Under the pieces are notes generated by a model. The model did no database searches, had not been told where the DNA came from, and worked only from the letters and a program-made list of their open reading frames with translations. The translations under genes were made by a program, and so were the position numbers. DNA of 64,000 nucleotides from the NCBI RefSeq assembly GCF_011378905.1, contig NZ_WTPY01000005.1, positions 186,001 to 250,000 of the forward strand, read 5' to 3'. Shown one piece after another: positions 1 to 10,400 of the stretch (within the stretch, counting starts at the first letter, position 1; each line of letters starts with the position of its first letter). This stretch comes from Paraglaciecola sp. 20A4 (GTDB lineage Bacteria > Pseudomonadota > Gammaproteobacteria > Enterobacterales > Alteromonadaceae).

Positions 1-53
1 GTATCGACCACTACGTATAAAACTTTAACCCTTCAACTGATTAAGTAATAACC

Positions 54-365
54 ATGCAAAAAATTATTGAAAAACTAACTGAGAACGCCCAACTAATTTA
101 CCGTAAATCAATTGACGCAGACGCTATTATTGCCAAGCTTCAAAGCTCAGGAAAAGGCAAGTTCAACGCTATTTTCCCTAGCGATGCAGGGTTTATTGCA
201 AGTGGTCGTTTCTTCAAGCCATACGTAGAAGAACTGGCTCAAGATATCGCCAACTTGAGTCAGATAGAACCTGAACAACAAAAACAGGCTTTACCAAAAG
301 TCGTTAAAAAAATTGAATTGCTATTAACCACTCTTAACCAATTTCAAGTCAGCGTTAAAGTATAA
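54..365 (+). CDS. Hypothetical protein, 103 aa
   Basis: I do not recognise this protein. It is small, soluble and lysine-rich, with no signal peptide, membrane segment or cysteine. It looks mostly helical: the N-terminus (MQKIIEKLTENAQLIYRKS) and the C-terminal third (KVVKKIELLLTTLNQF) have amphipathic heptad character, so a coiled-coil or helical bundle is likely. The ATG follows a weak purine stretch. The SMR efflux gene starts 37 bases downstream on the same strand, so the two could be co-transcribed. Coding bias looks normal for the window, which supports a real gene, but no function can be given. Confidence 0.7.
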   Translation: MQKIIEKLTENAQLIYRKSIDADAIIAKLQSSGKGKFNAIFPSDAGFIASGRFFKPYVEELAQDIANLSQIEPEQQKQALPKVVKKIELLLTTLNQFQVSVKV

Positions 366-402
366 TGGCAACAGATCAGCACGCAGTTTAAGGAAATATA
401 AA

Positions 403-732
403 ATGGGCTATTGGTATCTTAGTGCCGCGATTATCGCAGAAGTAATTGGCACTTTAGCGCTAAAAGCATCTGATGGCTTTAACCATGCTTTGGCTAGTAC
501 GGTTTGCGTTGTGGGCTATGCCACTGCATTCTACTGTTTATCATTGGTGCTTAAAACGGTGCCTGTTGGTATCGCATATGCTATTTGGGCTGGTATGGGG
601 ATCGTGTTGATCGCTACGATAAGCGCGGTAATGACAAAAACCTTACCTGACATGCCCGCGATCATTGGCATATTGCTTATTTTAACTGGTGTTATAGTAA
701 TTAATATTTTCTCAAAGACCACGGGGCACTAA
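403..732 (+). CDS. SMR-family small multidrug efflux protein (EmrE/QacE type)
   Basis: This is a small multidrug resistance antiporter of the inner membrane that exchanges protons for lipophilic cations. The 109 aa length is typical of the family, and four hydrophobic segments are visible (about residues 4-21, 31-51, 57-79 and 86-104). The membrane-embedded glutamate that binds both proton and drug in EmrE sits in AAIIAEVIGTLALK near residue 13, and the family motif WAGMG follows in segment 3. Members work as dimers. GGAAATATAAA before the ATG is a fair ribosome-binding site. SMR proteins also include guanidinium exporters (Gdx/SugE); the local sequence looks more EmrE/QacE-like, but the substrate is not certain. 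Confidence 0.9.
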   Translation: MGYWYLSAAIIAEVIGTLALKASDGFNHALASTVCVVGYATAFYCLSLVLKTVPVGIAYAIWAGMGIVLIATISAVMTKTLPDMPAIIGILLILTGVIVINIFSKTTGH

Positions 733-795
733 TCTGCCCGATTTTGCTAAACTGACGTCTTGCATGACATTGAGAAATATTCCGTTTCCCCGTTT

Positions 796-2085
796 TTATC
801 GATTAGCCTTTAATTGACTGATAGGTAGTAGCCCAATGCGTCGGTCAATTTCCACCAGCAACATTTTGTATTCTGGACTATCGACTTGCTTAAACCGTTC
901 GGTGAAGGATGCCTTATCGATATTTTCCGGTAGTGATTGCATGTCTGGGAAAAATGGTTCTTCATTATCGGATTGCGCTAAGAGCCGTTGCATGGCAAAT
1001 GCGCTATCTTCATCAGTGGCTATCTGAGCAAAATTCACACCTGCATGGTCCGCGGCTAGATCTACAAAACTGTAACCACTTCCGCCTTCTCCGCGATCCA
1101 TTAGTTCCTTAAATTCACCGATGGCAGCAGTTAGACCTTGTTCAGATAATACTTTGATGGCTGCTGAAAAAATAAAATGCTGACTTAAATCAGCGCGCTT
1201 CATTAAAGTAGGCATTTTACGGGGTGCTGCGATGCGTTTCGCTTGCGGCTGCACATCTCCCACAAAACTGGCAAATCTATGGTGCCCTGCGTAAGTTGCT
1301 AACGCCATAATGGCGGCTTCGTTTTCCTCATCTGCATTATCAATTGTCGAGCGATTTAGCGCCTCTGCGAACAAAGGTTGTATATAACGCGCCAGAGACT
1401 GAGAGCTTTGTTGTTTACCCACATCTAAATCAGCCAAGAAACGCAAGTAGTGTGCGGTAGCAATACTTAAATCTGTCTCTGCACCAATTTCCCGCTTCAA
1501 ATCCTTTAAATTACGTAGAAACGTATCCAATGGACGCATTGCAATAATCATATTGCCTTGAAACATACGAATACTATCAATTTGCTCTACAAACTGGCTA
1601 GCGATGGTGCTATTTGTCCACCAATCGGCTAGCCACACTAGCGTGCGTAAGGTTTCTCTACCGGGTAACACTATGCTACCCAAACGCACTTCTGACAATT
1701 GCAGCCCCTGGCCAGGATGGATCAACGCGCTGAAATTCACATAACGACCAACAGGGTTATTTGGTAACTGATAACTGGCAGAGATGCTGCTTGCCAGCGG
1801 CGTAATATTCACTTGCCCCTGAAACTGCTGTTTCGCACGTTGTAAGAAGCCCACTAGGCTATTCAGCTGATTTTCACTTAAAGGAATTTGCTGGTCTAAC
1901 GTACGATCTTTTACACTTAGCTTTATCTGCTCGATAAGCTCTTTAACCGATTCAGCGTCGTTTACTTGTGTTGCGCTCGTCGCTACCACCAAGGGCTGCT
2001 CTTCCACGCTGGCAATAAACAACCCCACGATTAAGCCGATTATAAGCAGCAAAATAAGCAATAAGATTTTCAGAAATCGCGGCAA
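796..2085 (-). CDS. Hypothetical membrane-anchored protein, 429 aa
   Basis: I do not recognise a named family. The N-terminus is one strong membrane segment (LKILLLILLLIIGLIVGLF, about residues 5-26), probably a signal anchor, followed by a roughly 400-residue periplasmic part without cysteines. A helical C-terminal half follows a more beta-like middle section. The start is a TTG with an AAGGG ribosome-binding site six bases upstream; no ATG gives a better start, and the TTG places the anchor at the very N-terminus. The gene lies just downstream of parE on the same strand (42-base gap) and may be read through from it. Function unknown. Confidence 0.75.
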   Translation of the reverse strand: MPRFLKILLLILLLIIGLIVGLFIASVEEQPLVVATSATQVNDAESVKELIEQIKLSVKDRTLDQQIPLSENQLNSLVGFLQRAKQQFQGQVNITPLASSISASYQLPNNPVGRYVNFSALIHPGQGLQLSEVRLGSIVLPGRETLRTLVWLADWWTNSTIASQFVEQIDSIRMFQGNMIIAMRPLDTFLRNLKDLKREIGAETDLSIATAHYLRFLADLDVGKQQSSQSLARYIQPLFAEALNRSTIDNADEENEAAIMALATYAGHHRFASFVGDVQPQAKRIAAPRKMPTLMKRADLSQHFIFSAAIKVLSEQGLTAAIGEFKELMDRGEGGSGYSFVDLAADHAGVNFAQIATDEDSAFAMQRLLAQSDNEEPFFPDMQSLPENIDKASFTERFKQVDSPEYKMLLVEIDRRIGLLPISQLKANR

Positions 2086-2127
2086 AACAAACCCTTGTAG
2101 ATATAAAAATGAATAGTGAAAAGCGAA

Positions 2128-4041
<1,914 letters not shown>

Positions 4042-4103
4042 TTAACGAAAAATTATCTGACGATATACTCGAGCCGTTAGACTCATGTTATACCAATCTT
4101 CAT

Positions 4104-4697
4104 TTAGTCATGCAGTAGAAACTGAAAAATATCTGCTAAGAAACGCTCATATCCTTGAAAGCTATGATCGCCACCTTGTTCAATGGTGAGTTTCGCAGCC
4201 GAATATTTCTGCTGTGCTTGACGATAGTCTAAGGTTTCATCTGCCGTTTGCAATAATACCCAATAGTTTTGTGGATTAGCTAATATTGGTGTATCAAACG
4301 ATGTTAAGTCATGAGTATGGGACTCATCCAGAAAAAAGCGATGCTGAGTATAAGGGTTAATATGCTCACCCATATAATCAGCCAACAAATTATATGGTTG
4401 CACCGCGGGGTTAATAAGCACCGCTTTACCACCATAACGCTCAAGCAAGTAACTGGAAAAATAGCCACCCATTGAGCTACCAATAAAGCCAAAATCCGCA
4501 TGTGGGTGTCGGGCAATCAATTCATCTAACATCTTAGCAGCAGGTTTAGGATGGTTATCTAATTGAGGGATATAAAATATCAACTCTGGGTAATGCTCTG
4601 TCACAAACAGCTTGGTTTGCTGGGCCTTGATTGATTGGGGTGAGCTTAAAAAACCATGTAAATAGATAACGACCTTTTGGCGTGTGCTTTGCGTCAT
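4104..4697 (-). CDS. yqiA: YqiA-type esterase
   Basis: This is an alpha/beta-hydrolase of the YqiA family (UPF0227), cytoplasmic and with esterase activity in the E. coli member. Seen here: oxyanion-region motif YLHGFLSSPQS at the N-terminus, nucleophile elbow GSSMGGYFSS, an acidic residue in TADETLDY and the catalytic His in GGDHSFQGYERF near the C-terminus. I start it at the inner ATG (MTQSTRQKVV, 197 aa) because GGAAGG lies four bases upstream and the length then fits the family. The longer open frame would add 18 residues that overlap cpdA. It lies 10 bases after cpdA and before parE. Confidence 0.92.
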   Translation of the reverse strand: MTQSTRQKVVIYLHGFLSSPQSIKAQQTKLFVTEHYPELIFYIPQLDNHPKPAAKMLDELIARHPHADFGFIGSSMGGYFSSYLLERYGGKAVLINPAVQPYNLLADYMGEHINPYTQHRFFLDESHTHDLTSFDTPILANPQNYWVLLQTADETLDYRQAQQKYSAAKLTIEQGGDHSFQGYERFLADIFQFLLHD

Positions 4698-4707
4698 GAA
4701 CCTTCCG

Positions 4708-5448
4708 TTAAATTCTGATGATATTACTGTCGATATGCCCATTATCAGCAAGGGTAATTAAACGATAACCCGGCGCTTCATCTGTAGCAGCGAAGCTGTC
4801 ACTATTGGCCCACTGCCAACAGGTAGAAGGGGCTGACAGATACAAACTGTGTTCTTTTTGTAACTCACTTGCATGATGAATGTGCCCATAAATAACCCCT
4901 TTAATCTGCTCGTGTTCACTTACTCGCAGCAAAAATTCGTCGCTGTTGCCCCATGCATGGTTGTCCATCCAACCTCCGCACGCATACGGATGATGATGTA
5001 CCACAAGTAAGTGATGACGGAGCGGATTCTCCACTACCTGCTCACTGATATATTCGAGTTGCCTCGCTGTAAGCGCTCCACCAGTGCCTTTGGATTTACT
5101 GTTAAGCCCATGCACTTGCCAAAACTGCCCTGCGTTACGTGATATAGGCCAGCCAGCTGATGCATTAAGCTCGTTATCTAAATAGCCGAGATGATCGTGG
5201 TTACCCGGGATGACCAGTAAAGGCGCAGATATTTTACTATCGCGCCACAGCTGAGCAAAATGCCGATAACTGCTTTGACTTTCATCTGCACTAATATCAC
5301 CACTGGCCACCACTAGGTCCGGGCAATTCAGCGCAAGATCACTCAACACACACTGTAGACTTAAATAAGGATTAATTTCTTGATAGCCGATTTGCTGTTT
5401 ATCAGCAAATAAATGACAATCCGAAATTTGTGCAATCTTAAAACTCAA
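4708..5448 (-). CDS. cpdA: 3',5'-cyclic-AMP phosphodiesterase (CpdA)
   Basis: CpdA hydrolyses cAMP to AMP in the cytoplasm and so tunes CRP-dependent regulation. All calcineurin-type metallophosphoesterase motifs are present: ISDCHLF (D-x-H), ASGDIS, IPGNHDHL, VVHHHP and GHIHHA. The start is uncertain. A longer frame begins with ATG at 5523, but that would overlap the end of yqiB by 59 bases and add residues not expected in the family. I prefer the TTG at 5448, which puts the first motif near residue 10, as in E. coli CpdA, and gives 246 aa. It lies between yqiB and yqiA in the conserved order. Confidence 0.9.
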   Translation of the reverse strand: MSFKIAQISDCHLFADKQQIGYQEINPYLSLQCVLSDLALNCPDLVVASGDISADESQSSYRHFAQLWRDSKISAPLLVIPGNHDHLGYLDNELNASAGWPISRNAGQFWQVHGLNSKSKGTGGALTARQLEYISEQVVENPLRHHLLVVHHHPYACGGWMDNHAWGNSDEFLLRVSEHEQIKGVIYGHIHHASELQKEHSLYLSAPSTCWQWANSDSFAATDEAPGYRLITLADNGHIDSNIIRI

Positions 5449-5464
5449 ACAAATCTCATGGCGG

Positions 5465-5920
5465 TTAAACGCTCGTCGTTTGCAGTTGATTTTTATGTTT
5501 CGAGCAAAACAATAACCATTCACTCAAAAATAGATTCACCATCTCTTTTTCATTTTTTTGAAACATTTTACTATTGGGGTATTCATAGCTGGGCTTTAAG
5601 GCCCCAATATGTTGAGACTCAATCACCTCAGCCAATTGTGCATCGTGGTATAAACGAATACGTACAACGGGGCGCATAAAATCCGGCCCGACCACTGATT
5701 CTTGCGCCATAGTCACCGTACTGGTGTACCGACTACACTCCACTATTTTTATGCTGTAGTTGAGGGTGTTATTGACCTTAAATTGATATTCAAGATCTTC
5801 AGTATCGCAATCGGGTAATAATTTTATCAATCGCACATAGTTCAACGCGCACACTCGCTGAATACTCGGCAAGTGCGGTACATATTTACGTCTTAAATTG
5901 TGTTCATTGTTTCCAGTCAT
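5465..5920 (-). CDS. yqiB: DUF1249 protein (YqiB-like)
   Basis: This is a DUF1249 protein of about 151 aa, the usual YqiB length. The function of the family is unknown. It opens with the family feature YVPHLPSIQRVCALNYVRL and continues with an alpha/beta domain without signal or membrane segments. I start it at the ATG at 5920 (MTGNNEHNLRRK) rather than the TTG one codon upstream. It overlaps the end of nudF by 17 bases and precedes cpdA, so translation is probably coupled. Gene order supports the assignment as much as the sequence. Confidence 0.9.
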   Translation of the reverse strand: MTGNNEHNLRRKYVPHLPSIQRVCALNYVRLIKLLPDCDTEDLEYQFKVNNTLNYSIKIVECSRYTSTVTMAQESVVGPDFMRPVVRIRLYHDAQLAEVIESQHIGALKPSYEYPNSKMFQKNEKEMVNLFLSEWLLFCSKHKNQLQTTSV

Positions 5921-6524
5921 CAAGTACTCGTTGTTTATTCATAGCGAACCATTGCAACGCAATCAGCGTGGCTGCATTCTCGATCTTTCCTTGATTAATC
6001 CATTCTATCGCTTGGTCTTCTGGTACTCGGTGCACCAAAATATCTTCGCTTTCATAGTCTAGTCCATGCACACCTTTAGCTTGGCTTGCATCAACTTGAG
6101 CGACATAAATATGCAATCTTTCGGTCGTGCCGCCTGGACTAGCCAAATAACTCAGCGCTTTTTTCAGATGCGTGATCGTGACTCCGGCCTCTTCCTGAGC
6201 TTCGCGATAGCATACGTCTTCGGCTGTCTCGCCAGGGACAATGATACCAGCCACAATCTCTAACAACCACGGAGAATTCGAAGTGGCTAAAGCGCCGATA
6301 CGAATTTGCTCAATCATCACGAATTCTTTTAAGTTGGGATCATAAGGCAATACTGCAACCGCATGCCCACGTTCAAATATCTCACGCTGTACAATTTGAC
6401 TCCAACCACCGTCGTATAATCGATGCTTGAAGTGATATTTAACCATCTTGAAAAACCCCTCGTAAAGCGTTTCTTTATGGGTAATTTCTACGTCTTTACT
6501 GGAAAATTGCTGAATTTTAGACAT
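5904..6524 (-). CDS. nudF: ADP-ribose pyrophosphatase (NudF)
   Basis: NudF is a cytoplasmic Nudix hydrolase that splits ADP-ribose to AMP and ribose-5-phosphate. The Nudix box is complete: G in VPGETAEDVCYREAQEEAGV, with the REAQEEAG core near residues 113-120. The family-typical IVQREIFERGHAVAVLPYD stretch lies ahead of it and SPGGTTERLHIY behind it. Length is 206 aa, as expected. AGAGGATTT before the ATG is a good ribosome-binding site. It is the first gene of the nudF-yqiB-cpdA-yqiA-parE series and diverges from tolC, so the 220-base gap at 6525-6744 holds promoters for both. Confidence 0.95.
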   Translation of the reverse strand: MSKIQQFSSKDVEITHKETLYEGFFKMVKYHFKHRLYDGGWSQIVQREIFERGHAVAVLPYDPNLKEFVMIEQIRIGALATSNSPWLLEIVAGIIVPGETAEDVCYREAQEEAGVTITHLKKALSYLASPGGTTERLHIYVAQVDASQAKGVHGLDYESEDILVHRVPEDQAIEWINQGKIENAATLIALQWFAMNKQRVLDDWKQ

Positions 6525-6744
6525 AAATCCTCTTTAATTTTTAAACTCTAGTACCATATAGTGGAGCAGCATTTATCAGTCGAAAGCTAGTATAATATTC
6601 TGTTACACTTGAGACGGTAGTTTTACGTCTGGATGTTTCGTGTTCGCGCTTAATGTCTTTAAACTTTAGCGTCTTAATATGCGACAAATAATAAACATAA
6701 AATAACGGTATCGCTGCCACAAGCAAATTCATCAAGGAAACCAC

Positions 6745-8055
6745 ATGAAAAAAACACTTCTTTCGCTATTGATTAGCTTTGGCGTATCAACTCACGCACT
6801 TGCCGATGACCTATTAAGCGTATATCAACAAGCGTTGCAAAACGATCCCGCTACATTGCAATCACAAGCCAGTAGAGAAGCCGCTTTTTCTGATATAGAA
6901 ATCAGTCGTGCTGGCCTATTGCCGCAAATTTCGTTGAGTTTACAAGCCGCAGAATCCTACGGTGATTTAGACCGCTCAACCAACGACGTAACCTTGAATC
7001 TAACCCAATCGATTTATGACCGTTCGCTTTGGGTTGGCTTAGACCGCGCCGAATTGGTTGCCAGTCAATCTGATGCAAGCCTTGCATTCACCATGCAAAA
7101 TCTTATTTTACGCACAGTTAGCGCTTATTTCGATACCCTGCAAGCCCAAGACGATCTAGCTTTTGCTCGTGCAGAAAAACGTGCGATTGCACGCCAACTT
7201 GAACAAACTAAACAACGTTTCGAAGTCGGTTTAACGGCAATTACCGATGTACATGAAGCTCAAGCTCAGTACGATACTTCAGTAGCCGCCGAAATCAGTG
7301 CAGAAAACGCAGTGGAAACAAACCTTGAAGCACTTCGGGAAATTACCGGTTTCTATTATCCTGATCTAAATGTGCTAAACACCCAACAGTTCTCTGCCAG
7401 CATGCCTACTCCTGCTAACGTGAATAGTTGGTTGAAAATGGCAGAAGAAAAGAATTTAGAACTATTGGTGTCGAACGCCAGTGTTGATATCGCCAAATTT
7501 GATATAAAAAGCGCCCGTGCCGGTCACTATCCAACGGTTAGTTTAGGTGGTACTGCTAACAGTAACGATACCGATGGATTTACCACTAACCCTGATACGG
7601 GTGGTAGTGACCGATTCAATACTTATGGTATTCAATTAACAGTCGATGTCCCCTTATATACCGGTGGTCTTGTATCCGCGAACGTTGAATCGGCGAAACA
7701 CAGGTTTATCGCCACCAGTGAAGACCGTGAGCGTATTCATCGCTCAGTGATCCGCAGCATCCGTTCAAACTACAACGATGTAAAAGCATCGATTTCGCGG
7801 ATTAAAGCGTTTGAGCAAGCCGTGGTTTCAGCCCAGAGCGCATTAAAAGCAACCGAAGCCGGTTTCGACGTAGGTACACGTACCATAGTCGATGTATTAA
7901 ACAGTACGCGTAATTTGTTCGATGCACGTCGAAACTTATCGAGTGCTCGCTACGGTTATGTTATCAGTGTGCTTAATCTTAAGTTGGCTGCAGGTACCTT
8001 GTCTGTTGAAGATATTACCGATATCAATCAAGGCTTAACGGCACAGATAAAATAA
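6745..8055 (+). CDS. tolC: Outer membrane efflux channel TolC
   Basis: TolC forms the trimeric outer-membrane and periplasmic tunnel used by tripartite drug pumps and type I secretion. A signal peptide ends near residue 20 (LISFGVSTHALA), followed by the two repeated OEP domains: the first with DLLSVYQQALQNDP, the second with DVPLYTGGLV near residue 295 and VGTRTIVDVLNSTRNLFDAR near residue 378. Length (436 aa) is slightly short compared with E. coli TolC, which has a longer C-terminal tail. AAGGAAACCAC precedes the ATG. Divergent from nudF as in E. coli, and closed by a strong terminator. Confidence 0.96.
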   Translation: MKKTLLSLLISFGVSTHALADDLLSVYQQALQNDPATLQSQASREAAFSDIEISRAGLLPQISLSLQAAESYGDLDRSTNDVTLNLTQSIYDRSLWVGLDRAELVASQSDASLAFTMQNLILRTVSAYFDTLQAQDDLAFARAEKRAIARQLEQTKQRFEVGLTAITDVHEAQAQYDTSVAAEISAENAVETNLEALREITGFYYPDLNVLNTQQFSASMPTPANVNSWLKMAEEKNLELLVSNASVDIAKFDIKSARAGHYPTVSLGGTANSNDTDGFTTNPDTGGSDRFNTYGIQLTVDVPLYTGGLVSANVESAKHRFIATSEDRERIHRSVIRSIRSNYNDVKASISRIKAFEQAVVSAQSALKATEAGFDVGTRTIVDVLNSTRNLFDARRNLSSARYGYVISVLNLKLAAGTLSVEDITDINQGLTAQIK

Positions 8056-8086
8056 TCGATGTGTTAATCACTACACTCGATATGAT

Positions 8087-8112
8087 AAAAAAGCAGCTAA
8101 GGCTGCTTTTTT
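8087..8112 (+). terminator. Rho-independent terminator after tolC
   Basis: An 11-bp stem (A-rich arm then GCAGC, loop TAAG, GCTGC then T6) lies 31 bases after the tolC stop. The run of A on one side and T on the other means it could also end transcripts from the converging FAD oxidoreductase gene on the minus strand. Confidence 0.85.
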
Positions 8113-8141
8113 ATGCATAAAACATTGACCAATCAATACAC

Positions 8142-9764
8142 TTAATCAATATCAGATTTATAATTATCTAACATAGACAAAGCAACTGCTTCAGCGACTT
8201 TAATGCCATCAATACCTGCTGATAAAATGCCACCCGCATAACCCGCACCTTCACCGGCAGGATATAACCCATTCACATTCACGCTTTGATAATCAGCCCC
8301 ACGCTTAATAGATATCGGCGAAGAGGTTCGAGTTTCAACTCCGGTTAATAAACCATCGGCTTTGGCAAATCCTTTTATCTGCTTATCGAATGCGGGAATC
8401 GCTTCACGAATAGCGCTGATAGCGTAATCCGGTAACACGTTAGACAAATCCGTTAGTTTTATCCCAGGTGTATAAGAAGGTTTTACTTCTCCCAAGGTTG
8501 ACGACGGTTTGCCTGTTAAAAAATCACCAATAAGTTGCGCCGGTGCATCGTAATTGCTACCGCCTAATGCATATGCTTGCTCTTCTAACTGACGCTGTAA
8601 ATCAATACCAGCCAAAGGATGCCCTGGAAAATCTTTTTCTGGCTCAATTCCTACCACAATCGCACTGTTGGCGTTGCGCTCATGACGTGAGTATTGGCTC
8701 ATACCATTGGTCACCACCCGCCCCTCTTCAGAAGCGGCAGCAACAACCGTTCCCCCTGGACACATACAAAAACTGTAAACAGCACGACCACTTTTACAAT
8801 GATGCACTAGCTTATAATCCGCCGCCCCCAGAATAGGATGGCCGACATTAGGTCCAAAACGACACTCGTCGATCATCGACTGTTCGTGCTCAATACGAAA
8901 GCCCACCGAGAAGGGCTTGGCTTCGATATACACATTGCGATCGTACAACATTTTAAAGGTATCCCGAGCGCTATGCCCTACCGCCAACACGACATGCCGG
9001 CTATCTAAGCGTTCGCCGGTGGACAAACTCAGGCCGGTTAATTGGCCATTTTTAATATGTACATCATCTACTCGAGTACTGAAACGAATTTCTCCACCCA
9101 GCGCAATAATTTGTGCCCGCATACGTTCAACCATCGCCACTAACTTAAACGTACCGATATGAGGTTTGCTCACATACATGATTTCATCTGGCGCACCGGC
9201 CGCAACAAATTCCGTAAGCACTTTTCGTCCGTAGTGCTTGCGATCTTTAACCTGACTATACAATTTTCCATCTGAAAACGTCCCTGCACCGCCTTCCCCA
9301 AACTGAACGTTAGACTCAGTATTTAACGGCTTTTTACGCCAAAAGCCAAAGGTGTCTTTGGTGCGCTCTCGTACTTCTTTCCCACGCTCCAAAATAATCG
9401 GCTTAAAGCCCATTTGAGCTAATAACAGACCCGCAAATAGACCACACGGGCCAAAACCTATCACTACAGGTCGCTCAGTTAACGATTGCGGTGCTTGGCC
9501 AACAAATTGATAGCGCGTATCGGGAGATACACGCACATGGGGATCGTTATCAAACTCTGCCAGCAATGCCTCGTGATCTTCCACCTCAACATCTAGGGTG
9601 TAAATAAGCTGTATATCAAACTTATTTCGAGCATCGAAGCCACGTTTAAAGACCGACACCTGTTTCACTTGCTCTTCTTTACACCCTAACTTATTAAGTA
9701 CGGCTTGGGTCAAGTCAGTATCTTGATGTTCAAGGGGGAGTTTTATATCAGTTAAACGCAGCAT
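8142..9764 (-). CDS. FAD-dependent oxidoreductase (COG2509 family)
   Basis: This is a predicted cytoplasmic flavoprotein of the COG2509 type, 540 aa. An N-terminal extension of about 95 residues comes first, then the dinucleotide-binding motif GFGPCGLFAGLLLAQMG, then GEGGAGTFSDGKLYSQ. A second nucleotide-binding strand lies at VVLAVGHSARDTF. The C-terminal part has GLYPAGEGAGYAGGI, which closes the FAD site. The substrate of this family is not established, and the C-terminal half resembles uncharacterised dehydrogenases. It converges with tolC and diverges from fdxA, with a 188-base shared promoter region. A link to ferredoxin as a redox partner is possible but only suggested by position. Confidence 0.88.
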   Translation of the reverse strand: MLRLTDIKLPLEHQDTDLTQAVLNKLGCKEEQVKQVSVFKRGFDARNKFDIQLIYTLDVEVEDHEALLAEFDNDPHVRVSPDTRYQFVGQAPQSLTERPVVIGFGPCGLFAGLLLAQMGFKPIILERGKEVRERTKDTFGFWRKKPLNTESNVQFGEGGAGTFSDGKLYSQVKDRKHYGRKVLTEFVAAGAPDEIMYVSKPHIGTFKLVAMVERMRAQIIALGGEIRFSTRVDDVHIKNGQLTGLSLSTGERLDSRHVVLAVGHSARDTFKMLYDRNVYIEAKPFSVGFRIEHEQSMIDECRFGPNVGHPILGAADYKLVHHCKSGRAVYSFCMCPGGTVVAAASEEGRVVTNGMSQYSRHERNANSAIVVGIEPEKDFPGHPLAGIDLQRQLEEQAYALGGSNYDAPAQLIGDFLTGKPSSTLGEVKPSYTPGIKLTDLSNVLPDYAISAIREAIPAFDKQIKGFAKADGLLTGVETRTSSPISIKRGADYQSVNVNGLYPAGEGAGYAGGILSAGIDGIKVAEAVALSMLDNYKSDID

Positions 9765-9952
9765 AAGGGGTCCAAAAAGGTAAACACAGGGGCACAGCCC
9801 AAAACAAAAACACTTAGACGACTATTTTAAGCCATGCTTGGCCTTGTGTCTGGTTTATTCGGCGATATCTTTGTTCATCTTTGTCCTTATCTTGTATTTC
9901 CATTGCCGATAAGTATGATCGACATCCATATTGTTCAGCAAAGCTTTTACCC

Positions 9953-10276
9953 ATGACATTTGTAGTCACCGACAACTGTATAAAATGCAAATACACTGAC
10001 TGCGTAGCCGTTTGTCCGGTGGATGCTTTCTTTGAAGGGCCTAATTTTTTAGTTATCGATCCAGATATCTGCATCGACTGCGCTTTATGTGAACCCGAAT
10101 GCCCCGCCAAGGCGATTTTTCAAGATGATAAGCTTCCTCTGGGTCAAGAGGCGTTCACCGAATTAAACGCCGAGCTTGCCAAGGTGTGGCCCAATATTAT
10201 TGAGGTAATACCGCCCCCCTTAGATGCACAAGAATGGGATGGCATACCGAACAAACTTGAGCACTTAGAAACGTAA
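9953..10276 (+). CDS. fdxA: Seven-iron ferredoxin (FdxA)
   Basis: This is a 107 aa ferredoxin of the Azotobacter FdI type with one [3Fe-4S] and one [4Fe-4S] cluster. Both cysteine motifs are seen: [14 protein letters not shown] near residues 9-22 and [12 protein letters not shown] near residues 40-51, followed by the family tail with VWPNI and [13 protein letters not shown] start at MTFVVTDNC because the family begins there; a longer frame from 9881 adds 24 unrelated residues. One oddity: the free cysteine that follows the first motif in FdI (PVDC) is alanine here (PVDAF). All cluster ligands are kept. It probably serves as a low-potential electron carrier; partner unknown. Confidence 0.95.
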   Translation: MTFVVTDNCIKCKYTDCVAVCPVDAFFEGPNFLVIDPDICIDCALCEPECPAKAIFQDDKLPLGQEAFTELNAELAKVWPNIIEVIPPPLDAQEWDGIPNKLEHLET

Positions 10277-10400
10277 AAGAAAATCCCCAGCCTAACTATC
10301 ATTAGAACTACTGCACCTTAATTAAGCATAACCATTTCAAAATGAATGCATTTATTGATAGTTGTAGATCCACCTTCTATCTACAAAGTCGATTACACGC

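Noticed and set aside
6541-6744. Open frame of 67 aa between nudF and tolC
   Set aside because: It covers the shared promoter region, has no ribosome-binding site and no family features.
9814-10110. Open frame antisense to fdxA
   Set aside because: No recognisable domain and it overlaps the clear ferredoxin gene in the opposite direction.
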